Assembly (NCBI GenBank): GCA_022478985.1
Contig: JAKSZP010000001.1
Span: forward strand, 744,001 to 808,000
Length of the DNA stretch: 64,000 nt
Origin: Massospora cicadina
Taxonomy: Eukaryota; Entomophthoromycota; Entomophthoromycetes; Entomophthorales; Entomophthoraceae
Direction: 5' to 3'
Below are positions 21,500 to 33,500 of this stretch, one piece after another. Positions within the stretch are counted from its first letter, which is position 1; every line of letters begins with the position of its first letter. A model generated the notes under the pieces. That model saw nothing but the letters and a program-made list of their open reading frames with translations, was not told the DNA's origin and did not search any database. The position numbers and the translations under genes were made by a program.

Positions 21500-22720
21500 A
21501 AAGGGCTAGTATCCCATCAGGATACTTCATATTTTAACCATCTCAAAAAAGAATGGCTGTTAATAATAGTAAAATGGGTACCATAAAGAAATGGGCAAAA
21601 GTGCTTAATTGCTAAAATTACAGCTAAACATTCATGTCCCAATACGCTGTAAGTCTGTTCAGCTTTGAATAAAGTTTTGCTATAAAGCGAGATGGGATGA
21701 TCTTTCTTCTCTTCGTCACACTGGGATAGGATAGCCCCAATAGCGACATTACTTGCATTAGTATGTAAGAAAAAAAGGCTTATCAAATTAAGGATGAATT
21801 AAAACAGGTCCTTTAATTAAGGCAGCTTATAGAGAATTGAACGACTTTTACTGAGCTGAACTCCACTCAAATAGTACCTCTTTTTGTAACAGATGGAAAA
21901 CAGTGCATCCATGTCAGCAATCTTGGGTATAAATTGCTGATAATACACAACCATTCTGAGAAAGACTTGTATATCCCAAAGAGAGGTTAAAGATGGTATT
22001 CATTAAATAGCTTGAATTTTATCTGAGAGGAGTTAAATCCTTTTAGGTGATACCTGGTGTCCTAAAAATTCCATTTCGTTTTAAAAAATGAACATTTGGA
22101 GGGTTTGGGCTTTAGAGAAGATTTCAAATTTGTCTAAAACCTACTTATAGATGACCCAAATGTTCAGTAAATGTTTTTTAAAAAATGGTAATATCATCCG
22201 GATATACCAGAACACAGGTCAGCTTTGTCCCATAACATACCATTCATGGCTCTTTGGAAGGTTGCTGGGGTGTTGCTCAACCCTTGCAGCATACTGGTTG
22301 GTTCAAATAAACCCTCACTGGATATTGAAGCACATATAGCTAATGCTTCTGGGAATAACTCAATTGCCAGTATCCACGGGCTAAGTCCATTGCCAAATAA
22401 TAAGTTGAGCCAGCCAACAACCTAAGGGAATTTATCAATCTGAGGAAAAGGATAACTATCTCATTTATTATTGGCGTTAAATCCATGATAATCTATAACC
22501 ACCCAATGGAAACCATCCTTTCTCATATAATAGAAGCAATGAGGAGGCCCAAGGACTGTTGGAGGGTTTTGATAATCTAGCCTCCATTAGTTGATGCAAT
22601 TCTTTAGTAACTTGGGCTTCCGCCACTTTGGACTTAAGATAGGGCTTTTTCATGGATTGTAAGGTGAATGCCAGTTTCAATGGAGTACATTACTCCTTTA
22701 ATTTTTACCAAAATTATAAG
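21500..22720 (-). pseudogene. Gypsy-1 reverse transcriptase and RNase H
   Basis: The RT begins at about 22620 with KELHQLMEARLSKPSNSPWA, the typical Ty3/gypsy entry block (ELxxLLExGxIxxSxSPWA). The active centre reads VYPDDI (22193-22204), with Pro in place of the usual Leu/Ile/Val of YxDD. RNase H (21517-21786) reads TNASNVAIGAILSQ, then PISLYSKTL, AEQTYSVLGHECLAVILAIK and HFCPFLYGTHFTI, an excellent fit to the family. The first Asp of RNase H is Asn, and the frame is shifted between domains. This enzyme pair would copy the element RNA in cytoplasmic particles; here it is inactive. Confidence 0.8.
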
Positions 22721-23329
22721 TATGCTTAGCAAAAATGGCGGAGTTTCTTTTAATAATTGAAGTACTTTTTTCATCTGTTCTTTAGTTAGGTGTTTCCCTA
22801 TTACAGTCCCACAGTATGACTCTCCTGATTAATTTTCAGGCCAAAATCTTGTAAACTTCAAAAAAGGTTTAACGTTATAGATTTGGGATAAGGGTAAAAA
22901 CTTGACATAAGCAATTGGATGCTTTTAGTTTTTACCATTTTCAGATTATTGGTAAGGTTTGCCAATAAAACAGGTAAAGATCCATAATAAGCATAATTCA
23001 ACACCCCTAGGACAAGTCAAGAGCTCTTTAGCAGAAGGGTTGAAAATGCTTGGGTTTTGTAACAAATGTCCTTTGAGAATGAAAAAAATGTAAAAAAGTA
23101 TTAACAATTACCTGAGACTTTTTTGGAATAATTAAATTCTCAGGGGAGAAAATAGGCATCCCTTCTTCTATGTCCACTGTTGTAGAGGGTAATTTTACCT
23201 GAGGGTCTTAAAATGGTATTGAATGTAATAAGACCTTTTTGACCCCTCTAGCAGACATTACCAACGTTTAGTATAAGGCTGTTCAGATAAAATCAATGGA
23301 ATTCTATTCCCCAAAAGGGATTGAGAAGA

Positions 23330-23650
23330 GTCAGTGTAATTAATAATTCCATCAAATTTCTTCAAAAATAAGTCCTAAAAAGTAGGTCATAACTCAAATT
23401 ATCAAGGACGATTGCAGATATTGTAAAAGTTAATCTCCCATTTTTTAGTGAAAGTGACAAAAAAGCTCCAATTGACCAAGTACTCTGAGGTCCCGCAGTA
23501 CCATATTCTTCATAATGTGAAGTAATGGGCGTTAACTTGATCCACTTGATAAATTTGATAAGACAACATTCACCAGGGATCCAGTTCAATGATAGCTTTG
23601 GCATTGACTTGATTCACTCAAAAGTCAATATGGGTGATAGTACTTCTAAA
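23330..23650 (-). pseudogene. Gypsy-1 protease region, decayed
   Basis: Lies between the gag zinc knuckle and RT, as expected for a Ty3/gypsy aspartic protease. In one frame NAKAIIELDPW occupies the place of the Ile-Asp-Thr-Gly active site, with the DTG no longer readable. The open piece 23362-23604 ends in AIVLDNLSYDLLF, where proteases of this family usually have an LG-x-D/N block. Weak call. Confidence 0.4.
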
Positions 23651-23799
23651 CTGAGATGATAAAGCCAACATAGAGTACAAGGAATAGGAAGAATGTTAAT
23701 TTGTATTATACTCTACAGGGCTTTGATGTTCCTGTTGCATACTCATATCCTTATCAAGGTAAGGAATTGTAGTAATTTTATCTCTGCTTCTTTTCATCA

Positions 23800-25700
23800 T
23801 CTTCATTTTAATAACAACGGTCCTCAGTATGTATTTATTGGTAACAGTACTTACACTGAATTGCTCTAGAATTCTCAGTCACAGCGTAAACTTTAGGGAA
23901 CCTAGGTCTTGAAGAGTCGTAAACTTGTGGGTTTTTAGATAACTGAGGAGGCAATTACAACAAGGCCTCCTTTATTTCTAAATAATTCTTGAGGTTTTTT
24001 TTATCCTGATATGGTAAACTTGCATCTGAGTCATATAAGTAAAAGCAGACATAAATGCAGTAATTGCATCATCCAAGTTTAACTGGTTAGGCATTGCCAA
24101 AGTCTGAGCTTCCTGATAGAACCAATGAGCAAAGTCTTTGATAGACTCCTTTCAGGTGGGGCTGTATACCCATAAAAGCCTGTTTCTAAGAGGGTAATGT
24201 TCATTTCACTCTTGAATTTTTTTTAAAGCTTCTTTTAACCTGAGACCAAGTAGAGCAAGTTATCAAATGGGGTACCATGATATCCTGGGCCAATTGAGTA
24301 AGGCAATTAGGCAAGTAATTCATATTTTGGTGATTCAATCCCTCACTTAGAGCCTCATCATACAATTAGAGGAAGGAGATTATGCTGTCTTCCCCAGGAG
24401 AGTATTTATCTTTAAATACAGGTTTAAAACTCATTAAAGCATTGGCTGTCGAAACATGCGCTCCAGGTTGTTCTGATGAGTGGAGACATAAGAGTTAGAG
24501 TCCGAAGCTTGGGAAGAAAATTGAGGATAAGGACAACTGCCTCACTATGAAATTCACTAATCTGACGATTCAGATCATCATGCTCTACTTTCTCATCCAA
24601 CCCGAAAGTTAACTAATATCTTTGCTCCTGCTGTGCATTTGCTTGAGTTCAAATGTTTAAATCTTTGCTTGGAGCATCTATTCTTTTAAATATAAGCTTG
24701 TAGCAGGGTATTAGTATTCTTTGTTCATTTACCCAGATTACTTAATTTGTTGGATAAAGACTGAAGTGATAAGAGGGATAATAAGTACTTCATCAGGAAA
24801 TAAGTTACATTCCTTGGCTGCTTTATAAAATTGCTCACGTAAGTGGTCCATCATGCTCAAAAGAGAGTCAATTTGCTGAAGAAATCCTAAGTGCCCATCA
24901 GCAACCAGTGATCCCCAAGGTCCATCTGCGCCTGGTGGTCTGCAGGGCCCTTTAACCCCTGGTGGTCCACGTGGTCCTTCACCTCCAGGAGGACCCATAG
25001 CTCCAGACGTTTTCTCTACTTCGTAGACTTGGAATTGAATTCCTAAGTACAATTGCCAATTGGAAGAGGCAGTTTTTGATTTACTCTTACATTGATTGAA
25101 TATGCTCAATGAGTTGAAAAATACCAATCTTCATTCTTTCTGAAATTCCTGGACTTGCTTTGTGAACTGTAAATCAACAAAACTGAAAATCCTGTGGTCA
25201 AGCTGAATAAGCTGTTGATGTACTTCGTTGAGAAGAGTCTGATTACTAATGATGGCATTATTTTTTAACCTTCTAAAATCAGAGGTGGACTTAAAAAGTT
25301 TGGAAACATATTTAATCAAGGACTGGAGTCCTTCTAGTAATTTAAACATCCCTTGATGATGCATTCCTAATACCAGTAAGAAATGGTATAAAGCAGGGTT
25401 TACAAGTTGTTGCAAATATTGCTCAGTACCGATTATGGGCATTTGAGATGTTTGTATACTTCCTGAAAGATAGAGGGCACAGCATTATAATGATATTGAG
25501 TGGAACGGATTCCATGAATTAGGGCCCCCTCAAGATTTGCTGATAATATTTCATAAAATCTTAGGCCATATTTGAAAGTCTGTGGTAAAGCTTAATTTAG
25601 GACCATAAGACTCCAAGTTTGCATGGAATTCCAATGTGGACGGTACTCTTGGGATTTTGGTTATAGTTGAATGAACCTATCATAATGTAATGCCTTACTC
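23800..25700 (-). pseudogene. Gypsy-1 Gag: coiled region, Gly-X-Y stretch, capsid, zinc knuckle
   Basis: From the 5' side: a helical segment (25131-25442, LLEGLQSLIKYVSKLFKST and later LLNEVHQQLIQLDHRIF), then 24738-25127 with a short collagen-like Gly-X-Y run and another helix (FLQQIDSLLSMMDHLREQF). Capsid-like sequence near 24040-24160 has SIKDFAHWFYQEAQ and NLDDAITAFM, matching the retrotransposon gag fold. The knuckle CKYC..IHTEDRC (23814-23855) keeps all four ligands but has a stop inside. Gag would form the cytoplasmic particle. Gypsy-3 has the same long helical N-terminal part, which supports one structural type of Gag. Confidence 0.65.
24912..24996 (-). other. Collagen-like Gly-X-Y run inside Gypsy-1 Gag
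   Basis: About nine successive triplets (GPP GGE GPR GPP GVK GPC RPP GAD GPW), one with Arg for Gly, between two helical segments of Gag. It sits in frame with the surrounding 129-residue frame. A flexible or trimer-forming linker is possible; the function is not known. Confidence 0.55.
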
Positions 25701-25784
25701 ATGGTCTTGATATTCTTCGGGCAAAAAAATGAGAATTTATGTAGTGATTGATTTTTCATTGGTGTATAACTCAGAGTGACAATT

Positions 25785-25795
25785 AGTGAGCACCA
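25785..25795 (-). other. Primer-binding site of Gypsy-1
   Basis: On the - strand TGGTGCTCACT begins one or a few bases after the 5' LTR. TGG pairs with the CCA end of a tRNA primer. Gypsy-3 has TGGTGTCACTAC at the same place, so both probably use a similar primer. I cannot name the tRNA. Confidence 0.45.
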
Positions 25796-25796
25796 C

Positions 25797-26135
25797 TCTG
25801 GAAGTTTTGAATTACACTTCCAAATTGACATGTTTTTTCTCAAAGTTACTTAGATGGATTATACAAAAAGTGACAAGTAAAGTAAAATCAGGTTATAAAT
25901 TGATCTAATTTTTATTTTTTTAAGGATTGAATATTTATAGGTTTAAAATAGTTCAGGATCTATCCAATCTAATTATTTGCTGAGCAATCGAATCTTCTAT
26001 CTCCTGCTCATGATGGTCCTGATCATTCTTATTAACCTTAATAGATTTAGATAAATTAAGCTCCCCTTCCGATATTGCTGAGGGAATCATAGAAGTAGAA
26101 TTTTTTAAACGAGAGAATTTAGCGAATTCCTGAAA
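25797..26135 (-). repeat. Gypsy-1 5' LTR (uninterrupted)
   Basis: 339 bp, aligning along its whole length with the L2-interrupted partner. It starts (- strand) TTTCAGG where the partner has TGTCAGG and ends CTTCCAGA. It serves as the empty-site reference for the L2 insertion. Confidence 0.85.
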
Positions 26136-26140
26136 GTATG

Positions 26141-27780
26141 GCAGAGTCCATTTGGGTCAAAGGAGCAGTTTTGTGCAATTAAGAATCTGGCTCACACAGT
26201 GGTGTTGATATGCGGTGGTGGCATCTGTTTTGACCCCATATTGTCCTGCCTTTTCATGCAGTTACCTTAAACTCAAGGATGGGCCACCAATAAGATGGAG
26301 CTTGATATTTGGAAGAGTATGTTCCAAATGAATCAAAGAGCTATGTAGCGATGCATGTTGGATGAATCACTGGAATAATAGTGTGATCTTCTGGAAGTAT
26401 TCAGTCCCAGAAGGGTTAACCTTTTTCCCCATGGGCCCAAGCATGTTTTGTTTTTATAGGAAAAGTCCGAACTTCCCTGCAGTTGTCTGCTTGACCCACT
26501 CAACTAGTGGGAGAAATCAGCATTGAAGGAGCACATAGGTTCATACATGAGCAAAGGGTTGATTGAGCTGTCAACACCTGCTTTCTTGTCACTGGTACTA
26601 CTATTACTAAAAGCAAGCGGGAAATTGCAGCCATGTGTAAACTTTTCATCAGCTCAACACTGTTACAGATCCCAAACCCTACCCCATGCCCCTAAAAGAT
26701 GATATTCTTCAAATGGTAGCAGGCTGCACTGATTTTATCAAGCTTGATTTTGTGGACGCGTTTTATAAAGTTCCTGTGAGACTGGAACATCAAAATGTAT
26801 GAAATTGTAATGCCACTTGTGGATGTTTCAGTAATGATTAATATTGAATGGGCTTTAAAACGTCCAGCAGTGTTCCAGTGGATGATTTAACTTGCGCCGG
26901 GTGATATGATTGTCTAGTGTTGTACTGCATATATAGATGATATCCTCATGTTCTCATGTTTCTTGAAAGATTATTTGTACAATGTGAGGGAGGTTCTGGA
27001 AACAAATATTAAGTTGAGTATGAGGTTGAAGCCATTAGGAAATGTGATATCAACCAAAAATCAGTAACAATTTTGGGGAATGTCATGTTTAGGAAAGGGT
27101 TTAAGATATGCCCAATAAGCTTAAGAAGTTTAAGCATAGAAAAATTAATGGACTAAATGGGGGTGCAGAGTTTTGTGAAGATAATAAAGATTATATAGCA
27201 GTTCATGGAAATATTTTGCAAATAGCTACTGATCACACAATTAAATCTAGAGGTTTTGTTCATATGGGGAGTGGAGGAGAAAAGTGCGCTTAATTTGCTA
27301 AAAGATAAACTAATTTCATTGCATGAGCTGGCTTATACTGACCCAAGGATCCATTTACGTTCAAAATTGATATCCAAAATTACTCAGTGGGGGTGGTGTT
27401 ATTACAATAAGGGAGGATGTATTAGAATAAGACCATATGTTACTTTAGCTGGATCATTATTCCAACAGAAACAGAATACCTAATATATGATAAATAATTA
27501 CTTTCTGTGCCTTGACTTTAAAGGAAATTAAAGCTCATCTTGTATATGCTCACCATCATTTTGTGGTTTGAACAGATCATACAGCGCTAAAATATTATTG
27601 TGAACTAAGAAAGATGGACCAAAGTCAAGCCTGATGGAACGTAAGGCTGGTTCAGTTCAATTTTTGGGTAAATTACCAGCCAGTATCAACCAACACCTTG
27701 GCAGATAGGCTAATCTGGGAAGCGGGGTTTAGCCTACAAGAAGACGTAGTTGGAAGTTTACAACATGGCTGCAAATTCCA
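26141..27780 (+). pseudogene. Gypsy-2 reverse transcriptase and RNase H
   Basis: The RT is legible at 26640-26945: QLNTVTDPKPYPMP, then FIKLDFVDAFYKVPV (the first catalytic Asp in LDFxDAF) and YIDDILMFS (26930-26941, the catalytic Asp pair). RPAVFQWMI lies between, where intact elements read a P-x-x-FQ block. RNase H traces at 27340-27480 are KITQWGWCYYNKGGCIRIRPY and TLAGSLFQQKQNT. At least eight stops interrupt the region. The 5' side of this pol sits across the Gypsy-1 insertion at 14528. Confidence 0.75.
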
Positions 27781-27959
27781 TATTGATCTATTTGAGTTTA
27801 TCAGAGGTGGAGAAACTGAGTTATAAGAAGAGATCTGTCAGAAACAGAAGAGGTCAACACTTAAATTAAGTTATGAGATGAGGCAGCGGAAGGCCAACTA
27901 CACAGTCACCACCACACATATAGGAATAAGAGCAGCATATTTTACCATTAATTATGCAT

Positions 27960-28320
27960 ATGTGTCATGAATCCACTATTACAATGTGAGTTATTGCAAG
28001 CCTCTCTTAATCACCCATTGTTGGGGCAACCTGAGGTTTAGATAATAGTCAAACTGGTGTGGCGGAATTATTTGTGACTGGGACTTTAAATGTACATTAT
28101 GAAATACATGGTAAATTTTTATTTACATAAGTTCAAAACTTTCTAGGAAGCTTATCTCTGGTAAATTAATTTTACTTCAATTTTCAGGTCATCTGTAGGA
28201 GTCTATTTTTTTGAACTTAACAAGGGGCTTGCCAAGGGTCCAGGGGAAGAATGCAGCTATGCTAATTAATGAGCAGTTAACTAAATGCGCCAAATTTTAA
28301 TCAAGAGTCAGAAAATCGCG
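27960..28320 (+). pseudogene. Gypsy-2 integrase, N-terminal part
   Basis: ASLNHPLLGQPEV followed after a stop by VKLVWRNY (about 27998-28075) matches the zinc-binding N-terminal block of Ty3/gypsy integrases. EQLTKCAKF near 28272-28298 matches the start of the catalytic core (D-x-L-T-K-x-A-H-F), with the catalytic Asp replaced. The frame is then broken by repeat E-2 and resumes at about 29263. Confidence 0.65.
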
Positions 28321-28329
28321 TTTCCACAA

Positions 28330-29257
28330 CAGTTGGCTCCGCTGGTCAACGGGAAAACCAGTATGAAGAATGAACATCCCTTGCTTTTTTTGCCTTAGGA
28401 TCAGGGCCAGAAGCGCCAGCTGACCCCTTGATGTATCATCTGCGCCATTTGAAATCCCTTAGCATAACCCTCAACTAACAAAATTAATATAAGCTTAAAT
28501 CAAAAGGCAGATTATGAAAAAGGAGATGTTTATTGAAAGGGAAGCGCCAGGTATTTATACTATTTACAAAAGGGCTACTGCGCCCAACACTGTACTATTG
28601 GCTTATCACTAGTTCATCCAGCCAACTGCTCTCTCAGCCTTCCACTGCGCTACCCTCTCCCAGGCATTGACCCTCTTGACCAATCCTTCCCTATATCTGA
28701 ATTTACTAGGTTTGGCTCATCCTTGGCCTTGAGTTGTTGGTGAGCATATAAATTACTGTATAAATAAAAAAACAATAAATTTTTAAATTAATAACGTTGC
28801 GCCGGAAACAAATTAGCTCACTTAAATAACTTGGGACATCATGGCTTCATTCTGCCACATGCTTTGTCTCATTATAGTCAAATTGTTCAGATCGCCTTTA
28901 TCAGGCTATAATTGATTCTTATAAATTAGGCCTGAAAACACTCTAGGGCCGCTCAAACTCAAAATAGTCAGTTTCTGCTGACATTACTTAATTGATACAA
29001 ATGGATCATCCCCAAATATTAGTCATTGTGGTCCTTTTACTAATTCAAGCCAGTGATTGGATCCTTTTGATTATAACTTCCAAACTCAGAGGAATGCATA
29101 TATTAAGATCAATCCAACTTGGGTGAGCAACTCAACACAGTAATCAAATCATACAAAATTCAGTTGATAAGCTGTTCTTCCAGGATTAGCCTATTTCATC
29201 CCAAATATTATTAAATTATTGTATGTATCCACCTGTTTAAAATTATGACACCAAACA
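28330..29257. repeat. Repeat family E, copy 2, inserted in the Gypsy-2 integrase
   Basis: Interrupts the integrase core between EQLTKCAKF and KDFLIKEF. The right 0.6 kb aligns with E-1, and the right end is set by the shared TG (- strand) at 29257. The left boundary is uncertain by tens of bases. The left part holds, on the - strand, TATAAATA (28553-28560) and AATAAA close together, suggesting an LTR promoter/terminator region. No coding sequence is seen. Confidence 0.5.
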
Positions 29258-29262
29258 TTACC

Positions 29263-29950
29263 ATTTTGCAGCAAAGGATACAAAAGATTTCTTAATTAAA
29301 GAATTTACCAGAATGGGTTACTGGTGAAAATTGGCTTTGACTGCAGTCCTCAGTTTTTGTCAAAATTCTGGTTAAACTTGATGAAAAATTGAACGTTTTC
29401 ACATGGCACTCTTTAATATAACATCCCTGTCTAATGGACAAATGGAATGATAAATTAAGTACTTGTCTTATATCTCTTGTTGTTTTGACATGCAGGATGA
29501 TTGGGTTTAATGGGTCAGGTTGGCACAGTTTGCATATTTTAACTACTGCCAATCATCAATGCGAATGGCACATTGTTTTGTAAATCATGGATTAAAAACA
29601 GATTTAGATGAGAATTTGGAAGTTGGAGTGTGTCAGGGGGAAGATGAGATAACCCACACATTTGAGGACAATGTGAGAAGACTATGAGGGAATTTGGAAT
29701 GAGCCATAATGGTGCAGAAGCATCAGGCATACTGATAAAGGGATCAGGATCCTCTATTTGCTCCTGGGGTTGAGTGCAAGTGGCAGATGAGAACTATTCT
29801 GTGCAGGTGAAGAGTGGAAGCTTGCCAAAGTTTTTGGGTCTATAAAATTATTTGTTCTTTTAGTAGTGTCAATTCATGTTGGAGCTTCGAGAAGGGTCCA
29901 AGGCCCACCTGATTATCCATGCTTCACAATTACAGGAGCTTAAAGGATAA
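29263..29950 (+). pseudogene. Gypsy-2 integrase, core end and C-terminal domain
   Basis: VKIGFDCSPQFLSKFW (about 29330-29378) matches the second core block, where intact elements read SDRGPQF; the Asp is retained in FDCSPQF. Downstream, QFAYFNYCQSSMRMAHCFVN (from 29527) is the block with W..A.FAYN..H in relatives, followed by HGLKTDL. LELREGSKAHLIIHASQL (from 29879) corresponds to the LPEGSKIHPVFHVSQL block near the integrase C-terminus. Stops and shifts separate the pieces. The polypurine tract and 3' LTR follow in the expected order. Confidence 0.7.
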
Positions 29951-30150
29951 ATGACCAAAGAGGATAGGGATGATGAGCCCTCATGAGGAGGATAGCCAAA
30001 AATATGAGGTTGAGCTGATACTGGATGTGCAGTGTGTGAGAGGCCAACAAAAGTTCTTAACAAAATGGAAAGGGTATCTGGTGGAGGAGGGAAGTGGAAG
30101 ACATTAGAAGAATGTTATGGTGCCAGAGAAGGTCCAAGAAATTTAAGCCT

Positions 30151-30162
30151 CACAGGGGGTAA
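30151..30162 (+). other. Polypurine tract of Gypsy-2
   Basis: CACAGGGGGTAA immediately precedes the 3' LTR start TGTAATGG (30163). The G run is short but in the right place. Confidence 0.45.
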
Positions 30163-30524
30163 TGTAATGGATCAGGCACAGCCTGGTCTGCAAAGCGCTA
30201 GTTGGTAAAAAGTATTGGATTTTGCTGAGAATCCAAAGATCAATTCAGATAAAATGAGATCAATAGAAGAGAAATCAAGAGCAGTATAGTCAAAGGTAAG
30301 AGGACTGAAATTTAGGAGCAGTGAAAGATGGGGAGTAATCTAACATTGGCATCTCAAAATTTCCAAATAATGATCAAGTGAGATATTTAAATTTTAAATT
30401 TATTTTGGGGAAGACCGACCATGGGACGGAAATTCCGAATATGACTCAAACGAGGCAAGACTTAGTACCAGGGGAGGCACCCCAGAGAAGCGATGCTATC
30501 TCTTGTTGCCAGCGGGAACGCCAC

Positions 30525-33500
30525 TTATGAGAAAGGGGAGGGAACGTGTGTAGGGGACGTAGCCACTATTGAGCACGTGTGGAGGAAGGGGTCTGATTTG
30601 ATGAACCAGACTGGGAACCAGGAGGAGACCAGCTGTTGGCGATGCGGTGGAAGATATCCAAACATCCACGCTTGAAAGTGATCCACCAAATGAGACCGGA
30701 ATCTGTGGACAACTTCAGGGAGGGTGGGGATGGATCCAGCGATGGCTTCCAAGACAATCGTGTGGATAGTCCACATGGCGATTGCAACCACCAGAGCATG
30801 GAGGGAGGGTGGGAGGGGAGAGGCCATTGATGAAGCAAACATATCTCTTGACAGACTGAAGGGATGTGTTTGATCCTGGCCTAGCAGACGTTTGACTTCG
30901 CGCCATATTACTTTAGAGGTGGGGCACTTCTCCAGGCGGTAAACAGCGTTCCATACTGGCCACACACGACACAGGATGAGTGTAAAGCATTAGAGCGCTC
31001 AGCTGTATGATACACCCGCCTTAGGCAGCGCCACACATGGGAGCGGACTTGAGGCTGCAACAGAGGATGGTGTGCGTATTTCCAGATAGTCTTTTGGGTC
31101 TCAGTAGAATAAGGGATGTCCATCATGTCCAGGTAGTCCACCCTGGATAGGACTTGAGGTCGAATGGGGATCACGCCATCATGGATGGGTAGCCCCTGTA
31201 CCTCTTGTGTAAACTGAGGAGAGGGGCGACCTCTTTGGGTTGTATGTCCACTAATACGAATTCTTTACTCAGCACTCCGCATGGAGAGTAGGATTCGTTT
31301 GTAGTGGGTTTTAGTCCCGTGAGGACCTGTGGCTGATGTGTGTGATGCGAGGTATTTCATCAGGGAGTGGGGGTTTGATGGATTGTTGAGGCCCAAGGCT
31401 CAGGAGAAGTTGGAGCGAGCTGCGCGAGACCAGTGTTGGGATGGGAGTGTAGGAGCAGTGACGGCTGCAATCCAGGTGCCCAGGATTTTGGCAGCATGGG
31501 CTTTGAAGTCAAGCAGGCCCATGCCACCATGATGATGAGGGCCAAACATGACTTCTAGCCACACTGGTGGAGGGCGGCTTGACCAAAGCCATCCTTGCAG
31601 CAAGGCATACAAGGATTTGAAGAAGCTTGGGGAGAAGGGGATGGCGTGGGCTCCGAACCAGACTTTGGATAGGAGCATAGAGTTGGCAAGAACAACCCTG
31701 CCAGTGAGGGTAGTAGGGTGGGCTCTGAGAGAGGCTATTCGCTTCGTCACGTTGTCCAGTATATGGCCCTCCATTACTGCTGACGCGTATCCACCTGCCT
31801 CCAACCACACGCCCAGATGGCGTACCGGTCCTATGGTAGGTCGTGGCACAAATGAGAGCACCAGTGGAGCGGTGTGTTTTGAGTTAGTAAGGCGTGGACG
31901 TGGGCGAGCAGATGGGCCGGGTTGGGAACTACTTGCTGGGGCCCAGCAGTTCTGAAACCGACCAAGGAGGATGATTTCAGTTTTGGAGGCGTTCAGTGCC
32001 GCGTTGCTTACCCGGGAATATTCCTGGATGAGGGCTTCAAGCGCGCGTGCATCTTTGTTATTAGACACCCCCACCATGCAATCATCTGCAAATGCCATCA
32101 TCTTGACTGGGGTTTGGCCTGGCACATGGACCCCAGTGAGTTGGGCATTCACATTTCGCAGTAGTGGGTCAAGGCTGAAGTTGTATAATAGTGGGCTCAG
32201 GGGGTCCCCTTGTCGCAGGCCCCTTAGAGGATGGACTACTTCCATTAGGAAACCTGTGCCGCGCACTGCCATTGTTGCAGATTCCATGAGCAGCATCACC
32301 CAGTTAATGAAGCGGGGAGGTAGGCGGAATTTTTAGAGGCAGGACCTAAGGTATTCCCAGTTTACTCTATCATAGGCCTTTTGTTGGTCCAAGAATACAA
32401 GTGCCCCAGAGGCTGTGGACTGACACACATTATCCACAGAGTGCACGTTATCCCAAATCAACCTTCTGGGGATGAAACCGAATTGTTCTGGGGGAGATGG
32501 TGGCAGATGCTACAGTCCCTAAACGGTTAGCCATGATTTTTGTTAAAATTTTGGTGTCTGTGTTTGTCAGAGAAATGGGGCGCCAGTTGGCTAAGTCTAG
32601 CCTATCCCCTTTCTTGAAGAGTGTGACCGTAAAGGCCTCATGTCCTCCTGGTAGGAGGCGTGTTTCCAACAGGCTTTGGTTGAGTGAGGCTAGCAGCAAT
32701 GGGGATATATATTTAAAATACTTTTTGTAGAACTCATATGGAATTACATCTGGGCCTGGGCATTTTTGGTTTGGCGCACCGTGAATGGTGGTCCATAATT
32801 CATTCGGAGTAATTAAATTCATTATTTCTGGGTATCAGAAAATGGTGCGGATATGAGCTCTGTCAAGAAATTCCGCCATTTTGGCCAGCTGAATTGGTTT
32901 GGCTTGGTATAACTCAGAGTAATATCTTTGCATTTCAATTGCCACTTTGGCCAGTGTGTCCACGATAGAATTATCTGATCTTCGCACCTGTGTGCAGGCC
33001 ATGCTCTGGCGTGGTGCAAAATTTTTTTAAAGAAGTATGCGGTGCACTTGTCGCCTTTAGTGATGCGTGTGGCCCTGTATTGGACACAAACCCGATGTTT
33101 GTGTTGCCTTTCAAGTGCGTTGAGGTGGGCGGCTGCCTCCGCCCATTTCTGGCCCCATGCAGGGCTATATCCTGAGGCTGGAATGTTTAATTTCCAAATG
33201 GGCCAATTCCGCCAGTGCCCATGATATAAACGCCAATATGGCTCGTGAGCATCTGGATGAGAGATGGCAATAGTGGCAGATGGTGTCCTCTTTGAAAGTT
33301 GCCCATGTGAAAATGGGGTCCGCGCAAAACGGTGCAACAAACAATTTTGCCAAAGTTGCCTCTTCCACTCACGTGGAAAATCCTGGCAACGCGAGCTCTG
33401 GGGGGTGGATTTTGCACCAATGTGGGGCCTTTGCAACTGTGACGGGTAAGTGGTATGTTATTGAGACCAGTCGGTGGTCAGAGAATTCCATTTTCGTTGT

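Larger units (their letters stand above)
14529..26135 (-). mobile_element. Gypsy-1: Ty3/gypsy retrotransposon with both LTRs, host of LINE L2
   Basis: Two LTRs of about 337-339 bp bound a 5.6 kb interior with gag, protease, RT, RNase H and integrase remnants in Ty3/gypsy order on the - strand. A 5 bp duplication GTATG lies at 14524-14528 and 26136-26140. It inserted into Gypsy-2. On the - strand the LTR starts TGTCAGG and ends CTTCCAGA. A polypurine tract touches the left LTR, and a TGGTGCTCACT primer site touches the right one. All domains contain stops or shifts. Confidence 0.85.

Noticed and set aside
24912..24996. Host collagen gene
   Set aside because: Only nine triplets, embedded in a Gag frame within an LTR retrotransposon.
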